DNA of 64,000 bases from Pseudolabrys sp. GTDB lineage: Bacteria > Pseudomonadota > Alphaproteobacteria > Rhizobiales > Xanthobacteraceae. Of the stretch, positions 25,056-32,991 are shown one piece after another. A program made the translations under genes and the position numbers. The notes under the pieces were generated by a model. That model was not told the origin of the DNA and ran no database searches. It was given only the letters and a program-made list of their open reading frames with translations. The stretch covers positions 1 to 64,000 of the forward strand of contig JALHRB010000010.1 in NCBI GenBank assembly GCA_022841665.1, in the 5' to 3' direction. Position 1 is the stretch's first letter. Each line of letters starts with the position of its first letter.

Positions 25056-26459
25056 TCACCCGTCTTGTCCAGCCGTTTTGCCGGCTTGGTTGAGGCTCCC
25101 GTTAGCGGCGATATCGGCGACCAGGCTGGCGAGACTGCCGACATCGGTCACTTTCAGGCCGCCGTCGCCGTCGGCGCGCGCGGCCTCCGGTACGACCGCG
25201 CGGGCAAAGCCGAGCTTGGCGGCCTCCTTCAGGCGCGCCGCGCTCTGCGCCACCGGGCGGATGGCGCCGGACAATGACACCTCGCCGAAATAGACCGCGT
25301 CGGCCGGCAGCGGCGCATGCGCCAGCGACGACACCAGCGCGGCCGCTGCCGCGAGGTCGGCCGCCGGCTCGTTGATGCGCATGCCGCCGGCGACGTTGAG
25401 GTAGACGTCGTGGCCGCCGAGGCGGACGCCGCAATGCGCCTCCAGCACGGCCAGCACCATCGACAGCCGGCTCTGGTCCCAGCCGACCACCGCGCGGCGC
25501 GGGGTGCCGAGCGAGGAGGGCGCCACCAGCGCCTGGATCTCCACCAGCAGCGGACGCGTACCCTCGATGCCGGCAAAGACGGCGGTGCCGGGCGAGCCGA
25601 GATCGCGCTCGGACAGGAACAATTCGGACGGGTTCGACACCTCGCGCAAGCCGGCGCCGGTCATCTCGAACACGCCGATCTCGTCGGTCGGGCCGAAGCG
25701 GTTCTTCACGGCGCGCAAAATGCGGAACTGGTGCGAGCCTTCGCCCTCGAAGGAGAGCACGGCATCGACCATGTGCTCGACCACGCGGGGACCGGCGATC
25801 TGGCCGTCCTTGGTGACGTGGCCGACCAGGATGATGGCGCTGCCGTGCTTCTTGGCAAAGCGGATGAGCGCCTGCGCCGCGCCGCGCACCTGCGTCACCG
25901 TGCCGGGCGCGGATTCCACCGTGTCGGTCCACATGGTCTGGATGGAGTCGATGATGAGCAGTTTGGGAACCTGCTTCTCGGACACGGTGGCGATGATGTC
26001 CTCGACCGAAGTCTCGGAGGCGAGCTCGACCGCGGCGTCGCGCAGGCCGAGGCGCTCGGCGCGCAGGCGCACCTGGCCGACCGCCTCTTCGCCCGAGATG
26101 TAGACGGCGCGGTGGCCGGCGCGCGCCAGCGCGGCGGTGGTCTGGATGAGGAGGGTGGATTTGCCGATGCCGGGGTCGCCCGCCATCAGCAGCACCGAGC
26201 CGCGCACGAAGCCGCCGCCGGTGACGCGGTCGAACTCGGCGATGCCGGTCGGCAGGCGCGGGGCCTCATGCGCTTCGCCGGCGAGCGGCTGGAGTTCGAA
26301 CAGGCGGCCGCGGCCCGGCTTGCGGCCGGGGCCGGCCGGGCGCTCGGCGCCTTCCTCGGAGAGGGTGTTCCACTCGCCGCAGGCCTCGCACTTGCCCTGC
26401 CAGCGGGACGCCGCCGCGCCGCAGTTCTGGCAGATGAAGGTGAGGTGGCGCTTGGACAT
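25056..26459 (-). CDS. radA: DNA repair protein RadA
   Basis: 467 residues. RadA is a RecA-like ATPase that helps branch migration in recombination. The N-terminal zinc finger uses Cys10, Cys13, Cys24 and Cys27. Walker A GDPGIGKST follows near residue 93, the RadA-specific KNRFG motif sits in AVKNRFGPTDEIG, and the C-terminal Lon-like domain carries VYLNVAGGMRI and LAAAAALVSS. An alphaproteobacterial LexA-type box lies 47 bp upstream at 26506-26520, so induction by DNA damage is likely. Downstream, 217 bp separate it from cvpA. Confidence 0.95.
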   Translation of the reverse strand: MSKRHLTFICQNCGAAASRWQGKCEACGEWNTLSEEGAERPAGPGRKPGRGRLFELQPLAGEAHEAPRLPTGIAEFDRVTGGGFVRGSVLLMAGDPGIGKSTLLIQTTAALARAGHRAVYISGEEAVGQVRLRAERLGLRDAAVELASETSVEDIIATVSEKQVPKLLIIDSIQTMWTDTVESAPGTVTQVRGAAQALIRFAKKHGSAIILVGHVTKDGQIAGPRVVEHMVDAVLSFEGEGSHQFRILRAVKNRFGPTDEIGVFEMTGAGLREVSNPSELFLSERDLGSPGTAVFAGIEGTRPLLVEIQALVAPSSLGTPRRAVVGWDQSRLSMVLAVLEAHCGVRLGGHDVYLNVAGGMRINEPAADLAAAAALVSSLAHAPLPADAVYFGEVSLSGAIRPVAQSAARLKEAAKLGFARAVVPEAARADGDGGLKVTDVGSLASLVADIAANGSLNQAGKTAGQDG

Positions 26460-26505
26460 GGGGAATCGCCCTCGGAATGGCGTCAGGACGCTAAATCGGC
26501 CGTGA

Positions 26506-26520
26506 GAACATTACAAGAAC
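26506..26520 (-). promoter_or_regulatory. LexA (SOS) box upstream of radA
   Basis: The minus strand reads GTTCTTGTAATGTTC, a perfect GTTC-N7-GTTC, the LexA box of alphaproteobacteria. It ends 47 bp before the radA start codon, where bound LexA would cover the promoter. It also lies about 90 bp upstream of the promoter of the small exported gene on the other strand. Confidence 0.65.
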
Positions 26521-26603
26521 ATTTGTTAGGGCATTCTTATCGCCGTATTGGATGCTGGCCTGTTTCGACCATTCGTGGCTGTTTTGCAGCTGGGGTGGCC
26601 AAA

Positions 26604-26645
26604 TTTGCGACGAATCGCCTTTCAGTTGTATAATTATAACTATAC
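26604..26645 (+). promoter_or_regulatory. Strong sigma-70-like promoter with AT-rich dyad
   Basis: A TTGCGA -35 (26605-26610) is followed after 18 bp by a perfect TATAAT -10 (26629-26634). The -10 lies inside the 18-bp near-palindrome GTATAATTATAACTATAC (26628-26645; a single non-complementary position in each arm). A repressor bound to the dyad would block the -10 and the start site. The composition is far more AT-rich than the surroundings. Confidence 0.55.
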
Positions 26646-26665
26646 ATCTTAGGAGGAAGCGCCCT

Positions 26666-26998
26666 ATGTATGCCCTTTGTGTAGCGACATTGTTTGCGGT
26701 CCTCGCGGTTCCGATGAGCGCAGTGGCCACGGACAATGAACAGACAGACGTTTCCGTGATCTTGGCTCAGGCCGGAGGCCCGCCATTCGGAGGCCTTCGA
26801 CCACCGCCGGGCGGCTTTACTCCACCTCCAGGTGGAGATCGGCCTACCTACAACGGCAACAGGCCCACGCCCGGAGAACCACAATACCCCGGTGCGCCGG
26901 GAGAACGAACCAATGGAAGCAGCAACCGAATGAACCCACAGAACGATCCCGATGTTCAACGGGGGATCGAGCGACACCGCCAGCAGTACGGCAGATAA
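26666..26998 (+). CDS. Small exported Gly/Pro-rich protein of unknown function
   Basis: 110 residues from the ATG at 26666, chosen because AGGAGGA sits eight bases upstream; the frame extends 38 codons further but that part is promoter. Residues 1-20 form a signal peptide (VPMSAVA end). The mature chain, about 90 residues, has no cysteine and is rich in Pro, Gly, Asn and Arg: a PPFGGLRPPPGGFTPPPGG repeat-like stretch, then NGNRPTPGEPQYPGAPGER, ending in a polar helix. It is probably unfolded in the periplasm or outside. Strong promoter, strong Shine-Dalgarno and its own terminator imply high or sharply controlled expression. The lower GC hints at foreign origin. I know no family match. Confidence 0.7.
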   Translation: MYALCVATLFAVLAVPMSAVATDNEQTDVSVILAQAGGPPFGGLRPPPGGFTPPPGGDRPTYNGNRPTPGEPQYPGAPGERTNGSSNRMNPQNDPDVQRGIERHRQQYGR

Positions 26999-27006
26999 AT
27001 TCAGAA

Positions 27007-27030
27007 AGGCCGCCCTAGTTGGCGGCCTCT
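27007..27030 (+). terminator. Intrinsic terminator after the small exported gene
   Basis: Perfect 8-bp arms AGGCCGCC (27007-27014) and GGCGGCCT (27021-27028) enclose the loop CTAGTT and are followed by CTTTC. It starts 9 bases after the stop codon and lies in front of the alr stop on the other strand, so it can end both messages. Confidence 0.75.
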
Positions 27031-27054
27031 TTCGCCGCGGAATCTAATTTGATG

Positions 27055-28233
27055 CTACCCCGCCCGATACACCCGGTGATACCGGCGCCCGAGGCTCGTC
27101 AGCACCTCGTAGCCGATGGTGTTGGCGGCGGCCGCCACTTCGTCGACGCCCAACTCGTCGCCGATCAGCGTCACCAGGTCGCCGCGGCGCACGGCGTGGT
27201 CGCCCAAAGCCGTGATGTCCACCGCCAAAAGGTCCATGGAGATGCGCCCGGCGATCGGGCAGCGCTTGCCGGCGGCGACCGCGAAGCCGCCGGGCTGCTC
27301 ATCCGAGGCGCTCGCCGCGCGCAGGTAGCCATCGGCGTAGCCGACCGCCACCACCGCGATGCGGGTGGCGTGGCGCGCCGTAAAGGCGGCGTCGTAGCCG
27401 ATGGTCTCGCCCTTCGGCACGGTGCGGAGCTGCACGACATGGCCGTGCAATTCGACGACCGGCCGCATCGGGTTCGGCCGTCCCGGCGTCGGATTGACGC
27501 CGAACAGCGCCGCGCCCGGCCGCACCATGTCGCAATGCGCGGTCGGGCCTAAAAACACGCCCGACGAATTGGCGAGCGAGGAGGGGATGCCGCGATAATG
27601 CAGCCGCACCTCGCGGAACAGGCGCACCTGGCGGTCGTTGAGCGGATGCTCCGGCGCTTCGGCGCAGGCGAGGTGGCTCATCAGAAGCGTGATGCCGTGG
27701 TTCTCGGCGCGGATGCGCGGCGCGAGCGCGGCTGCTTCGTTCGCGGAGATGCCGAGCCGGTTCATGCCGGTGTCGACATGCAGCGCGGCGCCGCCGTGCC
27801 AGTCCTGCCCCGTGCAGAAGGCGTCCCATTCGGCCAGTTCGACCAGACTGCCGATCACCGGCCTTGCCCGGATGTCGGCATAAGCCGGCGCGGTCGTCGG
27901 CAGCAGGCCGTTGAGCACATAGATCGCCGGGTCTGCGACGGCGGCGCGCAGGCGGCGCGCCTCGTAAAGGTCGGCGACGAAGAAGGTCTTGCAGCCGGCG
28001 CGCGTGAGACGCCGGGCGACCTGCTCGAGGCCGCAGCCGTAGCCGTCGGCCTTGATCACGGCGGCGCATTCGGACGGTGTGGCGCGGCGCTGAAGCGCGC
28101 GCCAGTTGGCCTCGAGAGCGGAAAGGTCGACCGTGAGGATGCCGCCGGCTTCCGCCGCCGGCGGGCCGGCGGTTTCGGTCCTTTGCGCCGGAACGGGTTC
28201 CAGCGCCTTTGTATCGGCCGTGCGGTCGTCCAT
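27055..28233 (-). CDS. alr: Alanine racemase
   Basis: 392 residues. A PLP enzyme that makes D-alanine for peptidoglycan. PLP-binding Lys61 lies in AAVIKADGYGCG, the first barrel helix region; the second catalytic residue is the Tyr of IGYDAAF in the C-terminal domain. DTGMNRLG and LMSHLACA are also family marks. About 30 residues precede the barrel (PVPAQRTETAGPP), a long disordered start. It lies downstream of dnaB, with a palindromic element between them, in the common alphaproteobacterial dnaB-alr-radA order. Confidence 0.94.
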   Translation of the reverse strand: MDDRTADTKALEPVPAQRTETAGPPAAEAGGILTVDLSALEANWRALQRRATPSECAAVIKADGYGCGLEQVARRLTRAGCKTFFVADLYEARRLRAAVADPAIYVLNGLLPTTAPAYADIRARPVIGSLVELAEWDAFCTGQDWHGGAALHVDTGMNRLGISANEAAALAPRIRAENHGITLLMSHLACAEAPEHPLNDRQVRLFREVRLHYRGIPSSLANSSGVFLGPTAHCDMVRPGAALFGVNPTPGRPNPMRPVVELHGHVVQLRTVPKGETIGYDAAFTARHATRIAVVAVGYADGYLRAASASDEQPGGFAVAAGKRCPIAGRISMDLLAVDITALGDHAVRRGDLVTLIGDELGVDEVAAAANTIGYEVLTSLGRRYHRVYRAG

Positions 28234-28277
28234 GGCGAGGGTTTAGCCCCAAGGGGGCGATGCGTCACCCTTTTCCT

Positions 28278-28388
28278 GTCATTCCGGGGCGCGCCGAAGG
28301 CGCGAACCCGGAATCCAGACCGTTTCCGAAGCGTTACGAGCCTTCTGGATTCCGGGTTCGCACGCTGGCGCATGCGCCCCGGAATGAC
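28278..28388. repeat. Dispersed palindromic element, type B
   Basis: Long inverted ends GTCATTCCGGGGCGC and GCGCCCCGGAATGAC, with an inner pair CCGGAATCCAGA/TCTGGATTCCGG, make an extended stem with side hairpins. The same design recurs at 56967-57070. The dnaB stop codon lies only 3 bp from its right end, so it probably forms the 3' structure of dnaB mRNA before alr. Confidence 0.85.
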
Positions 28389-28391
28389 GAA

Positions 28392-29891
28392 TTACATCCG
28401 CTCGGGCAGATGATCCGCGCGCGCAAGCGAGGAGAAGCGGGTGACCGCCCCGTCGAATTGCAGCTCGACCGTGCCGGTCGGGCCATGGCGCTGCTTGCCG
28501 ATGATGACTTCCGCCTTGCCATGATATTTGTCGCTGTCGGCGAGCCAAGCCGCGAACTTTTCGCGCTCGGATTCCAGCGGCTTGCGCATCACGTGGTAAT
28601 ATTCCTCGCGATAGACGAACAGCACCACGTCGGCGTCCTGCTCGATCGAGCCCGACTCGCGCAAGTCCGAGAGCTGCGGGCGCTTGTCGTCGCGGCTTTC
28701 CACCTGACGCGAGAGCTGCGAAAGCGCCAGGATCGGTACGTTGAGCTCCTTCGCCAGCGCCTTGAGCTTGGTGGTGATCTCGGTGATTTCCTGCACGCGG
28801 TTTTCCGAGGACCGCTTGGTCGAGCCCGACAGCAGTTGCAGATAGTCGATCACCAGCAGGTCGAGGCCGCGCTGGCGCTTGAGTCTGCGCGCGCGGGCGG
28901 CGAGCTGCGCCACCGAGAGGCCGCCGGTCTCGTCGACATAGAGCGGCAGGTTCTGCAGTTCGATCGAGTAGTCCTTGATCTTCTCGAAGTCGCTCTCGGT
29001 GATGTTGCCGCGCCTGATCTGGTTGGACGGAATCGCCGTCTGCTCGGAAATGATACGGGTGGCGAGCTGCTCGGCCGACATTTCGAGCGAGAAGAAGCCG
29101 ACGACGCCGCCGTTGACCGTGACCGTATGGCCGTCGGGCTTCACCTCGCCGCGCCAGGCCTGGGCGACGTTGTAGGCGACGTTGGTGGCGAGCGCGGTCT
29201 TGCCCATGCCGGGGCGGCCGGCAAGGATGATCAGGTCGGATTTCTGCAAGCCGCCCATCATGCGGTCGAGATCGTCCAAGCCGGTGGCGATGCCGGACAG
29301 CTTGCCGTCGCGCTGGAAGGCGTGCGCCGCCATGTCGATGGCGGTGGTGAGCGCCTGCCCGAAGCGCTGGAAGCCGCCGTCGTAGCGGCCGGTCTCGGCC
29401 AGTTCGTAAAGGCGGCGCTCGGCGTCCTCGATCTGGCTGCGCGGCGCGAAATCGACCGGCGCGTCATAGGCGACGTTGACCATGTCCTCGCCGACCGTGA
29501 TCAGCGAGCGGCGGATGAACAGGTCGTAGACGGTGCGGCCGTAGTCCTCGGCGTTGATGATGGTGGTGGCCTCGGCGGCGAGGCGGGCCAGATACTGGCT
29601 CACGGTCATGCCGCCGATGTCGATATTGGCGTCGAGGAAGGTCTTGAGCGTCACCGGCGTCGCGGTCTTGCCGGCGCGCACCAGGTCGCGGGCGAGCTGG
29701 TAGATCTTCTGGTGGATCGGCTCGAAGAAATGTTCCGGGTTGAGGAAGTCGGAAACCCGGTAAAAGGCCTCGTTATTGACCAGGATCGCGCCCAAGAGCG
29801 CCTGTTCCGCCTCGATATTGTGCGGGGCGGCGCGATAGAGCGGGGCAGGCTCTTCGGCCTGCTTGCGGACGACTGATTCGACTGGAGCCAT
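28392..29891 (-). CDS. dnaB: Replicative DNA helicase DnaB
   Basis: 499 residues from the ATG at 29891; an in-frame start 51 bases earlier lacks family support. The N-terminal helical domain (PHNIEAEQALLGAILVNNEAF) is followed by a linker and the RecA-like motor. Walker A GRPGMGKTAL lies near residue 228, H2 is in LLVIDYLQLL, and the DnaB hallmarks EITTKLKALAKELNVP and LSQLSR are present. It unwinds DNA as a hexamer at the replication fork. No intein is present. A palindromic repeat begins 3 bp after its stop. Confidence 0.96.
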   Translation of the reverse strand: MAPVESVVRKQAEEPAPLYRAAPHNIEAEQALLGAILVNNEAFYRVSDFLNPEHFFEPIHQKIYQLARDLVRAGKTATPVTLKTFLDANIDIGGMTVSQYLARLAAEATTIINAEDYGRTVYDLFIRRSLITVGEDMVNVAYDAPVDFAPRSQIEDAERRLYELAETGRYDGGFQRFGQALTTAIDMAAHAFQRDGKLSGIATGLDDLDRMMGGLQKSDLIILAGRPGMGKTALATNVAYNVAQAWRGEVKPDGHTVTVNGGVVGFFSLEMSAEQLATRIISEQTAIPSNQIRRGNITESDFEKIKDYSIELQNLPLYVDETGGLSVAQLAARARRLKRQRGLDLLVIDYLQLLSGSTKRSSENRVQEITEITTKLKALAKELNVPILALSQLSRQVESRDDKRPQLSDLRESGSIEQDADVVLFVYREEYYHVMRKPLESEREKFAAWLADSDKYHGKAEVIIGKQRHGPTGTVELQFDGAVTRFSSLARADHLPERM

Positions 29892-30029
29892 GTGCGTGCT
29901 TACCCGGAAATTGTGGCATAGCACGCGAAATTCTGGCGGCACGCGTCGTCTGCGCGCTTGTCCCGTAATTCACACGGCTAAATGAGCGTGGGGAATTGCG
30001 AAGGTTTCGCTTGACCGACTGGCTACATG

Positions 30030-30158
30030 CCCCGGACGCGGCGCAGCACGCAGCGCCAGCGAAGTGGTGCGCCGCAGATCCGGGGCCGTGGCGGACATTC
30101 TTTCCGAGACGATCCCGGGTCTGCAGCGCACCGCTGACGCGCTGCGCTGCGCCCGGGA
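30030..30158. repeat. Dispersed palindromic element, type C
   Basis: A different dispersed design: CCCCGGACGCGGCGCAGCAC at one end, GTGGTGCGCCGCAGATCCGGGG in the middle pairing with it, then CCCGGGTCTGCAGCGCACCG pairing with the closing GCTGCGCTGCGCCCGGG. Two stems follow one another. It ends 9 bp from the cfa stop, in the dnaB-cfa gap, the same placement as the other elements. Confidence 0.75.
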
Positions 30159-30167
30159 AAAGCCGTC

Positions 30168-31433
30168 TTACTCGCCCGCCAGTCGCAAAGGCGGCCGGCT
30201 CTGGCCTTCTACGCCGCGCAGGCGCTGCTCCTCGCGCGCGATGTAGTCGCGCGTCATCGGCACCACGCCCTGCCGCTTGGTGAGCTGAATTTGAAAGTTC
30301 ATCATGTTCTGCTCGCGGAACGACATTTCCGACGCGGCCAGGTAGAACTCCCACATCCGCACGAAGCGCCGGTCGTAGATGCGCTCGACTTCCTCGCGGT
30401 GGGCCAGGAAGCGCTCGCGCCAGGCCTTCAACGTCTCGGCGTAATGCAGCCGCAGGATCTCGATGTCCGTGACGAGCAGGCCGGCCTTTTCAATGTACGG
30501 CAACACCTCGGACAGCGCGGGGATGTAGCCGCCGGGGAAGATGTATTTGGCGATCCAAGGATTGGTGATGCCGGGTCCTTCCGAACGGCCGATCGAATGC
30601 AGCACCATCACGCCGTCGTCGGCAAGCAGTTGTGCGCATTTCTTGAAGAAGGTGTCGAAGTGGTTGACGCCGACGTGCTCGAACATGCCGACCGAGACGA
30701 TGCGGTCGAAGGGTCCGGGCACGTCGCGATAGTCCTGCAGCAGGAAGCGCGCGCGGGCGCTCAAGCCTCTCTCTCCGGCGCGGGAATTGGCAATCGCGTG
30801 TTGCTCCTGCGAGAGCGTGACGCCGGTCACCGTGGCGCCGCCGGTCTCGGCGAGATAAAGCCCGAGCCCGCCCCAGCCGCAGCCGATGTCGAGTACGCGC
30901 AAATCCTTGCCGAAATCGGCCGGAGACAGCAGCAGCTTGGCGGCGAGGTGCCGCTTCTTGGCGAGCTGGGCATCGTCGAGCGTGGCGTCGGGGCCGCCGA
31001 AATAGGCGCAGCTATACTGCCGGTCGGCATCGAGAAAGAGCGAATAGAGCCGCCCGTCGAGATCGTAATGATGCGCGACGTTGCGGCACGAACGCTTGCG
31101 CGGATTGAACTGGTCGAGCCGCCGGCGCCAATAGCGCAACAGCGCCTGCGGCCGCGCCCAGTACGGAACCTCAGATCCTTGTCCGAGCGCGATGGCAAGT
31201 ACGTCGGCGATGGTGCCTTGTTCCACCACGAAGGTGCCGTTCATGTAGGATTCGCCGAACTTGAGTTCGGGATCGAGCAGGATGCCCCATTCGGCCGACG
31301 GCGTGGTGAAGCGCACCGAAACCGGCGTGCCGGTGCCGTCGCCGAAAGTAAAAGTTGTACCGCGCGCGGTGGTGACCCTGAAAGTACCCCGCCGCACGAA
31401 CGTCCTGAGCAGAAACTGAAGCAACCGATCCAT
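30168..31433 (-). CDS. cfa: Cyclopropane-fatty-acyl-phospholipid synthase
   Basis: 421 residues. It transfers a methylene from S-adenosylmethionine onto the double bond of membrane acyl chains. The SAM site VLDIGCGWGGLGLYLAE is near residue 183; VSVGMFEHVG and IFPGGYIPALSE are standard in the family, as are the NVAHHYDL start of the catalytic domain and MWEFYLAASEMSFR near the end. Typical length is 380-420, so it is complete. It stands alone, between a type C repeat and a 240-bp region before the CxxCH gene. Confidence 0.93.
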   Translation of the reverse strand: MDRLLQFLLRTFVRRGTFRVTTARGTTFTFGDGTGTPVSVRFTTPSAEWGILLDPELKFGESYMNGTFVVEQGTIADVLAIALGQGSEVPYWARPQALLRYWRRRLDQFNPRKRSCRNVAHHYDLDGRLYSLFLDADRQYSCAYFGGPDATLDDAQLAKKRHLAAKLLLSPADFGKDLRVLDIGCGWGGLGLYLAETGGATVTGVTLSQEQHAIANSRAGERGLSARARFLLQDYRDVPGPFDRIVSVGMFEHVGVNHFDTFFKKCAQLLADDGVMVLHSIGRSEGPGITNPWIAKYIFPGGYIPALSEVLPYIEKAGLLVTDIEILRLHYAETLKAWRERFLAHREEVERIYDRRFVRMWEFYLAASEMSFREQNMMNFQIQLTKRQGVVPMTRDYIAREEQRLRGVEGQSRPPLRLAGE

Positions 31434-31676
31434 CGGCCGCCTCCACGCTTACACCCTGGCCTCTGCCGCCGACGTCAGCGACAGGCCGTAACTCTTCGGA
31501 CCTAGGTATTTAATCGGGAAATTCGGTCTGCGGCAATGCCACATTTCATCGCTCGCATGCATTTCGGAGGAGTGGCTCACAACCGGGCGAATATGCGCTA
31601 TCAAGGCCGTGAATCGCGATTTGCGGGCCCCCGCAGCCGGACGGAGCGCGGGCGGCGAGGCGGAAAGGTCAAGAGG

Positions 31677-32225
31677 ATGATGGGTTTACGTCGGATCTGC
31701 GGGCTGGCGCTGGCGGCTTATGCGCTCGCCGCGGCGGCCCCGGCGGGGGCGCAGGACAGTCTCGAGCGCGGCAAGACGCCGGCGCAGCTTTACGCGTCGG
31801 ACTGCGCCATCTGCCACAAGTCGCCCTACGGCCTGTCGAAGGCGGGCGGGCTTTTCGGCCTGCAGGGCTTCCTGCGCGAGCACTACACGACCAGCCGCGA
31901 GACGGCGGGCGCGATCGCGTCCTATCTCGCGGCGATCGATCGCGAAGCGCCGCCGCCGCAGCGCGGCCGGGCGACGACGACCAAGCGCGCGCCGAAGAAC
32001 GAGAAGAAGCCCGAAGCGGGCGATGCCAAACCCGGCGACAAGCCGGCGCAGGCCCAGACCCCGGAGTCGAAGCCGTCCGAGCCCAAACCTGCGGATGCCA
32101 AACCGGCAGAGGTAAAGCCCGCCGAAGCGCCCAAATCTGCCGAGGGAAAGCCCGCCGAGCCGAAGCCTGCCGAGCCCAAGCCCGCCGAGGCGAAGCCTGC
32201 GGGCGAGGCGCCTAAATCCGAGTGA
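31677..32225 (+). CDS. Exported CxxCH (cytochrome c-like) protein with Lys-Pro-Ala-Glu tail
   Basis: 182 residues from the ATG at 31677 (a second ATG follows at 31680); AAGAGG precedes it. Signal peptide to about 26 (APAGA end). One haem-binding motif CAICH (Cys43, Cys46, His47) lies in a short globular part of about 65 residues (LYASDCAICHKSPYGL, LFGLQGFLREHYTTSRETAGAIASYL), cytochrome c-like in pattern, with no obvious Met ligand. From about 85 on, the chain is made of charged proline repeats (KPAEPKPAE and variants), a rod or wall-associated tail. It interrupts the minus-strand run between cfa and rplI. Partner and redox role are unknown. Confidence 0.72.
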   Translation: MMGLRRICGLALAAYALAAAAPAGAQDSLERGKTPAQLYASDCAICHKSPYGLSKAGGLFGLQGFLREHYTTSRETAGAIASYLAAIDREAPPPQRGRATTTKRAPKNEKKPEAGDAKPGDKPAQAQTPESKPSEPKPADAKPAEVKPAEAPKSAEGKPAEPKPAEPKPAEAKPAGEAPKSE

Positions 32226-32232
32226 CCCAAAA

Positions 32233-32262
32233 GAAACGGCCCTCCACGTGGAGGGCCGTTTC
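32233..32262. terminator. Bidirectional terminator, 30-bp perfect palindrome
   Basis: Every base from 32233 to 32262 is part of a perfect inverted repeat with no spacer; arms start GAAACGGCCCTCCAC. An RNA from either strand would fold into a stem of about 13 pairs with a four-base loop, with A and T runs at the ends. It starts 7 bp after the CxxCH gene stop and lies 25 bp from the rplI stop, so it serves both. Confidence 0.8.
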
Positions 32263-32287
32263 GCATTCAATCATATGCCGCGAAGGA

Positions 32288-32944
32288 TCAGGCCTCCTCG
32301 GCCTTTTTCTTCTTGGACGCCTTCTTCGGAGCTTCCTCGGGCGCGGCCTCGGCGGCGGGCTTCTCCTCGCCTTCGGCGGCGGGCGCCGCCTCCTCCTCGA
32401 AGAAACTTTCCGCGGTGGCGAGCGCGGCCGCGGATTCCTCTTCCTCATCGGTGCGGCGGACGGTCACGTCCTCACCGCGCTTGATGCGCTCGGCCTCGTC
32501 GGCGCTGCGGGCGACGACCACGGTGACCGACACCTCGATCTCGGGATGCAGCGCGAGCGGCACCTTGTACTGGCCGATGGTCTTGATTGGCGCGTCGATG
32601 GCGACCTGGCTGCGCGCGACTTCGGCGCCGTCGTCGTTGATCAGCCGGGCAATGTCGCGGGTGGTGACCGAGCCGAACAGCTGGCCGGACTCGCTGGCCT
32701 GGCGCAGCACGATGAAGCTCTTGCCGTCGATCTTGGAGGCAAGCTTGCCGGCCTCGCCCTTGCTTTCGAGGTTCCTCTTTTCGAGCTCCGCCTTCATGCC
32801 CTCGAAGCGGGCCTTGTTGTCCGCGCTGGCGCGCAGCGCCTTTCCGCGCGGCAGCAGGAAATTGCGGGCAAAGCCGTCTTTCACGCGCACGACGTCGCCC
32901 ATCTGGCCGAGCTTGCCGACGCGTTCGAGCAGGATCACTTCCAT
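32288..32944 (-). CDS. rplI: Large ribosomal subunit protein bL9 with extended C-terminal tail
   Basis: 218 residues, against about 150 in E. coli. The bL9 core is normal: [34 protein letters not shown], the long linking helix, then [11 protein letters not shown] and [17 protein letters not shown]. After about residue 150 comes a tail of some 65 residues that is acidic ([20 protein letters not shown]) and ends in lysines ([12 protein letters not shown]). Tails of this kind are frequent in Rhizobiales bL9, but their role is not known. It follows the DUF2232 gene in the rpsF-rpsR-DUF2232-rplI operon. Confidence 0.95.
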   Translation of the reverse strand: MEVILLERVGKLGQMGDVVRVKDGFARNFLLPRGKALRASADNKARFEGMKAELEKRNLESKGEAGKLASKIDGKSFIVLRQASESGQLFGSVTTRDIARLINDDGAEVARSQVAIDAPIKTIGQYKVPLALHPEIEVSVTVVVARSADEAERIKRGEDVTVRRTDEEEESAAALATAESFFEEEAAPAAEGEEKPAAEAAPEEAPKKASKKKKAEEA

Positions 32945-32991
32945 TGTCGTTACTCCTTATCTGAGACCTACGGGTTCATGGTTTCGGTGAA

